Source of the DNA: Pseudomonadota bacterium
Lineage (GTDB): Bacteria; Pseudomonadota; Gammaproteobacteria; Burkholderiales; SG8-39
DNA length: 9,517 nt
Reading direction: 5' to 3'
Assembly: GCA_021825225.1 (NCBI GenBank)
Contig: JAKAIH010000068.1
Location: 1-9,517, forward strand
Part shown: piece by piece, positions 5,222-9,517 of the stretch
Layout of the letters: every line of letters begins with the position of its first letter
Position numbering within the stretch: the stretch's first letter is position 1
Position numbers and translations under genes: made by a program
Notes under the pieces: model-generated
Told to the model about the DNA's origin: nothing
The model's input: only the letters and a program-made list of their open reading frames with translations
The model's database searches: none

Positions 5222-7321
5222 TCAAGCGCGATTTCTGAGCGCATTCGCGTAGAGCCGCGCCTCGACATAGCGCGCCAGCGCCCGCGTGCCGCGCCCGCTG
5301 TTGCGGAACACGCACACGCCCTGATCCATCAGTCCCGCCGCCATCGCATCATAGAGCTTGCCGCCGTCGACGATGCCGATAAGCGGTTTGTCGTTGCGCT
5401 CGGCGATCGGCGGCATCAGATGCACCGTGCTCTTCGGGTCGCTGATGTCGTAACCGGGCCGCAGCTTGCTCTGCTCGAGCGCGCGCACCGACGGTGCGGT
5501 CGGGTCCAGACCGACCACGACCGCGTCGATATTCGCATCCTGCAGGAAGGCCTCGGTGATCTGCAGATGCGCTTCGTCATCCGCACCGGGATTGATGTCG
5601 ATAGGATTTCTGACTTCCACCAGCGCATCCAACCGCTTGGCCACCAGGATCTCCTCGATGCGCTTGACCGTGACCGCATCGAGCGCGCCCATTTCCAGCG
5701 CGAAGGTTTCCGTCTCGATCGAGTCGGCCATGCCGACCGCTTCGAAGCCCGCACCGCTGATCGCGCCCAGGCGCCGCCCGCCGATCGTCTTGCGGTGCAG
5801 CGCGCCGGCGATATAGAACAGGTCGTCGAAACTGGTGAAGTCCTCGGCGATGACCGCACCTGCCTGGCGCACCACCGATTCGAACAGGGTCGCAGCGCCG
5901 GCGATCGACGCAGTGTGGCCCATGACGCCGCCGGCACCGGGCGCGGTCCGGCCCGACTTATAAACCACCACGTCCTTGCCGGCGAGCACCGCCTTGCGCA
6001 CCGCCTTGGCAAAATCGAGCCCGTCCAGATCCTTGAATCCCTCGACATAGATGCCTATGGTTTCGATCTCCGGCCGTTCGGCAAAAAAACCCAGCATGTC
6101 GCCGTGGGTCAAGTCGGTCTGGTTGCCCAGGGCCAGCATGTAGCGCGGATCGAGCCAGGGATTCTGGCTCAGCCGGGTAATCATGAAGGCCCCGCTCTGG
6201 CTCAGCATGACGGAATTGCGCTCCGGCTTCTTCTGCGGCTTCGGCAAGCGCTCCAGGGGAATGAACCAGGAGTCGTAGGAACCCGGATGCGACACCACGC
6301 CGAGGCAATTGGCTCCGAGGAAAACCGGACCGCCGCCCTCGTTCGCATGCGCCGCATTGATCCTCGCCGCCAGCGCCGCCGCAGGCTCCTTGCTCTTCCT
6401 GGTTTCGCCCAGGCTGCCCGGAATCAGCATCACCGATTCCACGGCGTCGGTCGCAATGATTTCATCCACCAGCGCGTAGACTGCGTCGGCCGCGACCGCG
6501 ACGATCAGCAGGTCCAGCTTCTGCGTCAGCGCCTTCAGGCTTTCGATGCATTTGACGCCGTCGATCTCCTTCTCGCCCGGACGGATGATCGCCAGCCGCT
6601 CTTTGCTGTAGCCGCTGCCCATCAGGTTGCGCAGGATGATGCGGCCGAAGTTCATGCCGCTGGCCGAGACGCCGATGATGCCGATCGAGGCAGGATGCAG
6701 CAGCTTGTCGATCTTGTGTATCGGGCGCGGCAGGCGGCCGGCGGCCGGCGCGCCGAACTCGCATCGTGCGCTCTGCACCTGCAACTGCGCGCCGACCTGC
6801 ATCGGGTTGAGTTCCAGGCGGTGCAGCACGAACGTCGCCGCGGCATTGCCGGGTGCACAGGCGGCCGCGAGTGCGAGCAGGTTTTCGAAACAGGTCTCGA
6901 GCTGCGCATCCGGAACGGCGTGCCCTTCGCGCCGCGCCAAGACGACCAGCTTTTGATAGGCCAGCGTGCGTTTGAACAGTTCGAGAAAATCCGCGGCGTC
7001 GGTCAATTCTGCCGCAGCATGCACGGCAGCGCGGTCTTTGCGAAAATTTCCCTCGTCCAGATCGACCTCAAATCCGCCCAGTCCGGCACTGAGGACCATG
7101 CCGAATTCGCGCGTGTTTTCGAGGCTGATGCGCACCTCGACCGAAAGTGATTTCGACAGCGCCGCAGTTTCGCCGAACCCGATGCCGAGACTGGCCAACA
7201 GCGCCTCCAGCTCGGCGCCGTTCAGGACCGCGCGCCCCGCTGCCGCAGCCTGGCGGAGGATTGCCGTGGTTTGCGCAATCAGCGTCGCGGCGCCGGACTT
7301 GGACTTCGCTGGATTCTGCAT
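5222..7321 (-). CDS. ADP-forming acyl-CoA synthetase-like protein with reduced ATP-grasp domain
   Basis: This 699-residue protein belongs to the NDP-forming acyl-CoA synthetase / succinyl-CoA synthetase superfamily. Residues about 205-690 are alpha-subunit-like: a CoA-binding Rossmann segment (ASIGIIGVSASG, 211-222), GANCLGV (336-342), SQSGAF (374-379), and GVMGHTASIAG (465-475). H469 of the last aligns with the phosphohistidine of E. coli succinyl-CoA synthetase (motif GHAGA). Residues about 15-185 are beta-like: a start typical of ATP-grasp (AVLNGAELEALLASLGIGF), REFGMVLSAGLGG (71-83) and the Mg-binding-type ELNPM (170-174). The roughly 80-100 residues usually lying between the first two, which hold the lysine and glycine loop for the nucleotide, appear absent. 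The domain order (beta-like first) also differs from many fused homologues. The reaction is therefore uncertain: acid + CoA + ATP ligation or its reverse, or an ATP-independent CoA transfer. It follows padD by 45 bp with a modest GGAG site. Confidence 0.75.
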   Translation of the reverse strand: MQNPAKSKSGAATLIAQTTAILRQAAAAGRAVLNGAELEALLASLGIGFGETAALSKSLSVEVRISLENTREFGMVLSAGLGGFEVDLDEGNFRKDRAAVHAAAELTDAADFLELFKRTLAYQKLVVLARREGHAVPDAQLETCFENLLALAAACAPGNAAATFVLHRLELNPMQVGAQLQVQSARCEFGAPAAGRLPRPIHKIDKLLHPASIGIIGVSASGMNFGRIILRNLMGSGYSKERLAIIRPGEKEIDGVKCIESLKALTQKLDLLIVAVAADAVYALVDEIIATDAVESVMLIPGSLGETRKSKEPAAALAARINAAHANEGGGPVFLGANCLGVVSHPGSYDSWFIPLERLPKPQKKPERNSVMLSQSGAFMITRLSQNPWLDPRYMLALGNQTDLTHGDMLGFFAERPEIETIGIYVEGFKDLDGLDFAKAVRKAVLAGKDVVVYKSGRTAPGAGGVMGHTASIAGAATLFESVVRQAGAVIAEDFTSFDDLFYIAGALHRKTIGGRRLGAISGAGFEAVGMADSIETETFALEMGALDAVTVKRIEEILVAKRLDALVEVRNPIDINPGADDEAHLQITEAFLQDANIDAVVVGLDPTAPSVRALEQSKLRPGYDISDPKSTVHLMPPIAERNDKPLIGIVDGGKLYDAMAAGLMDQGVCVFRNSGRGTRALARYVEARLYANALRNRA

Positions 7322-7366
7322 GCTGTTGGCTCCGTGTGCGCCGCTGCGTCGGCAAGATGATTTTTT

Positions 7367-8209
7367 CTATCTGGTCCCGCGTACGGGCAGGTGCGGCAAG
7401 GCGAAACCCTGGTTATAGGCGGCGCGCGTGATCAGCGCAAACTTGAACTGCCAGCCGGTCGCAAGCGCGGCAAGGCCGGCGAGCAGTGCGGCGATGCGCG
7501 CGGCTTCCGGCACGAACCACGCGACAAGCAGCAGCACCAGTGGTGCGATGGTGCCGAACTGGACCAGAACCTTCCCGGCGCGATCGAGCACGGTCAGCGC
7601 CGCGCGCACCGTGCCTTTGGCCGCACCGCCCCGATAGATCGACCAAGCGAGCGCGCGGGCGATCAGCGCCAGCGAAAAATACGCCAGCACACCCCGCGCC
7701 GGAGTATCCAGCAACAGCGCCAGTGCGACGAAGATGCCCGCGCCTTCGGCCAGTGCGGTGGTGAAAATGAGCCAGATCAAGGCCGGCACGCGCCACGCCG
7801 GTATGCCTTTGGCCGCCTGCAGAATGCGGCCCTGGCAATAGGCGAAGACCAAGGCGCCCAGCGCCGCCGCCAGCGCCAGCGGCTGGCTGTCGAACCAGGC
7901 AGCGGCCAAGCCCAGGACGAACACCAGTCCCGCCGCAAACGATTCGCGCGTCATCCACGACGTGAACGGGTTGAAGCCCACGTTCATCGCGCGCAGCGGC
8001 CGGCCGATTTCAAACCAGACCGAAACCAGTCCGGCACCGATCAGCGCAAGGCCGAGCAGGATCTCGACCCGCAGCGCGGTGCCAGCGCCCCCCGAAATCG
8101 CCGCAGCGACGAGCAGTCCTGCGCCCGCCCCGCCGAAAATGAAATTGAAGGCGGCGCGAAAGTCCCAATTGGTCTGGTGCCAGGGTTTGGGTCCGAAGTG
8201 GTCGTTCAT
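7367..8209 (-). CDS. padD: Membrane anchor subunit, PadD / NrfD-DmsC type
   Basis: This 280-residue protein has about eight hydrophobic helices (roughly 20-40, 46-66, 90-106, 109-125, 141-167, 171-190, 215-233, 236-258). It matches the membrane anchors of DMSO-reductase-superfamily enzymes, which pass electrons between the iron-sulfur subunit and quinones in the inner membrane. The loop EIGRPLRAMNVGFNPFTSWM before helix 3 carries the GRP and SWMTRE features of the NrfD/DmsC families. The order catalytic, Fe-S, anchor and the look of the three proteins together point to phenylacetyl-CoA:acceptor oxidoreductase PadD rather than a DMSO or polysulfide enzyme, but I judge this from memory. The start overlaps the Fe-S gene stop as ATGA, with AAGGAGG seven bases upstream, so translation is coupled. 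Confidence 0.72.
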   Translation of the reverse strand: MNDHFGPKPWHQTNWDFRAAFNFIFGGAGAGLLVAAAISGGAGTALRVEILLGLALIGAGLVSVWFEIGRPLRAMNVGFNPFTSWMTRESFAAGLVFVLGLAAAWFDSQPLALAAALGALVFAYCQGRILQAAKGIPAWRVPALIWLIFTTALAEGAGIFVALALLLDTPARGVLAYFSLALIARALAWSIYRGGAAKGTVRAALTVLDRAGKVLVQFGTIAPLVLLLVAWFVPEAARIAALLAGLAALATGWQFKFALITRAAYNQGFALPHLPVRGTR

Positions 8210-8862
8210 GCGTCCGCCTCCTTTTTATCCCAAACGTAATAGAAGCCGGGCCCGGTGCCCAGTTCCTCGTGCATGCGGAAAGTCTGGTTCTCGGCCAGCA
8301 GCTGCGACACGTTGCTGTGCGGATCCTCGACATCGCCGAAACTCAGCGTCTGCGTGATGCAGGCGTTGACGCAGGCCGGCGTGGCTTCCGGGTCCACGCC
8401 CGGTTTCAGGCCCTTGGCCAGACCGGCATCGATGCGATCGACGCAGAACGTGCATTTGGTCGCGACCGCGAGCCGCTTCGGATCGTAGCCCTGCTCTTCC
8501 GCGGGAGTCGCCTTGCCGTAGGCAAAGCTCGCGCGGTCGGTCTTGTAGCGCGCCTGATAGGGACAGGCCACGGCGCAATAACTGCAGCCTATGCACAAAT
8601 CGTAATCGATGGTGACGATGCCGTCGGGCCGCTTCTTCGTAGCGGTGGACGGGCACACGTGCATGCACGGCGGGTCCTCGCAATGCATGCAGCCGACCGG
8701 TACGAACACACGCTTCACCGCAGGGTACTCGCCCACCTCCATGTCGAGCACGCGCCGCCATTGCACCCCCGGAGGTGTGGCATTCGCCTGCTTGCATGAA
8801 GCGGTGCAGGTCTGGCAGCCGACGCAGCGGCGCAAGTCGGCAACCATGGCCCAGCGGGTCAT
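8206..8862 (-). CDS. padC: Four-[4Fe-4S] electron-transfer subunit, PadC type
   Basis: This 218-residue protein carries 16 cysteines in the pattern of DmsB/PhsB/PadC subunits, enough for four [4Fe-4S] clusters: C13-C16-C19-C23, C58-C61-C66-C70, C90-C93-C96-C100, and C137-C140-C164-C168. It wires the molybdenum subunit to the membrane anchor. No signal peptide is present, as expected for a subunit that is cytoplasmic or carried by its partner. The beginning MTRWAMVADLRRCVGCQTCT and the tail FRMHEELGTGPGFYYVWD resemble what I remember of PadC of phenylacetyl-CoA:acceptor oxidoreductase. The ATG at 8862 is chosen over the longer frame because it overlaps the catalytic subunit's TGA by four bases (ATGA) and is preceded by a G-rich GGGGGTGG site. 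Confidence 0.78.
   Translation of the reverse strand: MTRWAMVADLRRCVGCQTCTASCKQANATPPGVQWRRVLDMEVGEYPAVKRVFVPVGCMHCEDPPCMHVCPSTATKKRPDGIVTIDYDLCIGCSYCAVACPYQARYKTDRASFAYGKATPAEEQGYDPKRLAVATKCTFCVDRIDAGLAKGLKPGVDPEATPACVNACITQTLSFGDVEDPHSNVSQLLAENQTFRMHEELGTGPGFYYVWDKKEADA
8217..8223 (-). promoter_or_regulatory. Ribosome binding site of the anchor gene inside padC
   Basis: AAGGAGG lies within the last codons of the Fe-S gene and seven bases before the anchor ATG. Together with the ATGA overlap it suggests that ribosomes finishing the Fe-S subunit restart on the anchor, keeping the subunits in step. Confidence 0.75.
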
Positions 8863-9517
8863 TTTCCACCCCCGCTGCGCTTGAGGCTCACGCGCACCAC
8901 GTCCGCGCCCGAGCCGGTGGCATCGGTGAGTTCCATCGACATCGGCACCAGCGAATTCATGCTGGGCACGCCGAAATCCTTGGCGTACGGCGTCACCCAG
9001 TGGCTGAATTGCCCGATCAGCAGCAGCGTGTCCGGGCGTATGCCCTGGCGCACCACTGCGCGGGCGCTGACGTTGTGCTGCGGCGTCGCGATCTCGACCT
9101 GGTCGCCCTCGGCAATGCCGAGCTTGTCGGCGGTACCGGTGTTGATGATCACGCCGCGATGGCCGGAAATGTTGTCGGCGACTTCGTGGATCATCTGTAT
9201 GCCGACGTTGTTGCCCCAGGAATATTGCATGCTGCGCGAGGTCAGCAGCCAAAACGGAAAGTCCTGCGTCTTGCCGCCCATCTTTATCAGCGACTTTTCC
9301 CACAGTTCCGGGAAATTTTTCCACTTCGGCAGCGTCTGATACTCGGCGAGCTGCTCGTTCCACCACTGCATGTCGTTCTCGTGCAGCCGATTGCCCAGTT
9401 CCTTGCCGATGCGGTACAGGCGCTCCTGATACGGCAGCTCGAAGCGCAGTCCCTGCGCGACCATGGTCGGATACAAATACCAGTCGGCATGCGCGAACGG
9501 CTTGGTGGCGAGACCGT
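8859..9517 (-). CDS. padB: Molybdopterin oxidoreductase catalytic subunit, PadB type (C-terminal part)
   Basis: The minus frame is open from the window edge (first whole codon at 9515) to TGA at 8859-8861, giving the last 218 residues; the N-terminus, its Fe-S site and the molybdenum ligand are outside. Visible residues about 88-210 form the molybdopterin-dinucleotide-binding beta-barrel of the DMSO reductase superfamily: LTSRSMQYSWGNN (91-103), then INTGTADKLGIAEGDQVEI (124-142) and RQGIRPDTL (156-164). The TTG at 9476 is not a credible start because homology (GLATKPFAHADWYLYP) continues upstream of it. With the two following subunits it would be phenylacetyl-CoA:acceptor oxidoreductase, which oxidises phenylacetyl-CoA at the alpha carbon by four electrons to the phenylglyoxylyl level. 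Another arylacetyl-CoA or a different substrate is possible, since this superfamily is broad. Confidence 0.7.
   Translation of the reverse strand, partial: GLATKPFAHADWYLYPTMVAQGLRFELPYQERLYRIGKELGNRLHENDMQWWNEQLAEYQTLPKWKNFPELWEKSLIKMGGKTQDFPFWLLTSRSMQYSWGNNVGIQMIHEVADNISGHRGVIINTGTADKLGIAEGDQVEIATPQHNVSARAVVRQGIRPDTLLLIGQFSHWVTPYAKDFGVPSMNSLVPMSMELTDATGSGADVVRVSLKRSGGGK

Noticed and set aside
5108..7150. A 680-codon plus-strand open frame opposite the synthetase-like gene
   Set aside because: Same mirror-frame effect; the product is an Arg/His/Gln-rich sequence without family motifs, while the minus strand has a clear multi-domain protein.
7322..7366. A possible terminator between the anchor and the synthetase-like gene (T-run near 7361-7366)
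   Set aside because: The run of T is on the plus strand; the minus-strand transcript has A there, and only a four-pair stem is nearby.
7391..8239. A 282-codon plus-strand open frame opposite the membrane anchor
   Set aside because: The minus strand encodes eight membrane helices and is translationally coupled to its neighbour; the plus product is a charged Arg/Gln-rich sequence.
8863..9366. A longer start for the Fe-S subunit
   Set aside because: The extension is an out-of-frame reading of the catalytic subunit, and the Fe-S family begins at MTRWAMVADL, which overlaps the upstream stop as ATGA.
1..9517. CRISPR, tRNA, insertion-sequence, prophage or defence genes
   Set aside because: No repeat array, cloverleaf, transposase or inverted-repeat pair around a gene was seen; all genes fit metabolic or housekeeping families.

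Overview
The window looks like a piece of chromosome from a GC-rich proteobacterium. I would guess a betaproteobacterium of the Rhodocyclales/Sterolibacteriaceae or Burkholderiales kind that degrades aromatic compounds, probably anaerobically or by denitrification. That placement rests on gene content, GC-rich codon use and family resemblance, not on any marker gene. There is no rRNA, tRNA, insertion sequence, CRISPR array or transposase.

Layout, right to left, because almost everything is on the minus strand. (1) 9517-7367: the end of a molybdopterin catalytic subunit, a four-cluster ferredoxin-like subunit and an eight-helix membrane anchor, joined by two ATGA stop/start overlaps. This is a DMSO-reductase-superfamily complex. 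Its subunits most resemble phenylacetyl-CoA:acceptor oxidoreductase (PadBCD). (2) 7321-4771: a 699-residue protein related to ADP-forming acyl-CoA synthetases, and a small FlK-type hotdog thioesterase. (3) 4770-4563: a gene-free gap with a 16-bp palindrome and a possible promoter. (4) 4562-2124: a phenylacetate-CoA-ligase-type aryl-CoA ligase, then an amidohydrolase matching 4-oxalomesaconate hydratase (LigJ). (5) 2123-2010: a short control region with a hairpin, a good sigma70-type promoter and a perfect 22-bp palindrome over its -10 element. (6) 2009-415: a hemerythrin-like HHE protein and a protein with two tandem GNAT domains. (7) The plus-strand gene at 1-414 is the end of a hemolysin-III/PAQR membrane protein, convergent with the GNAT gene and abutting it stop to stop.

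How the parts may work together (inference): the ligase makes an aryl- or arylacetyl-CoA. The molybdenum complex oxidises the carbon next to the thioester and passes electrons to the quinone pool. The synthetase-like protein and the thioesterase then deal with the CoA ester produced. In the described pad clusters a phenylglyoxylate oxidoreductase follows padBCD; no such genes are seen in this window. The LigJ-type hydratase is normally part of protocatechuate 4,5-cleavage, so its presence here is unexpected. The hemerythrin and GNAT genes have their own regulated promoter and may be a separate unit.

Most notable points: the synthetase-like protein seems to lack the nucleotide-binding lobe of its ATP-grasp domain while keeping the phosphohistidine motif, and the 22-bp palindrome looks like an operator for an unidentified repressor.
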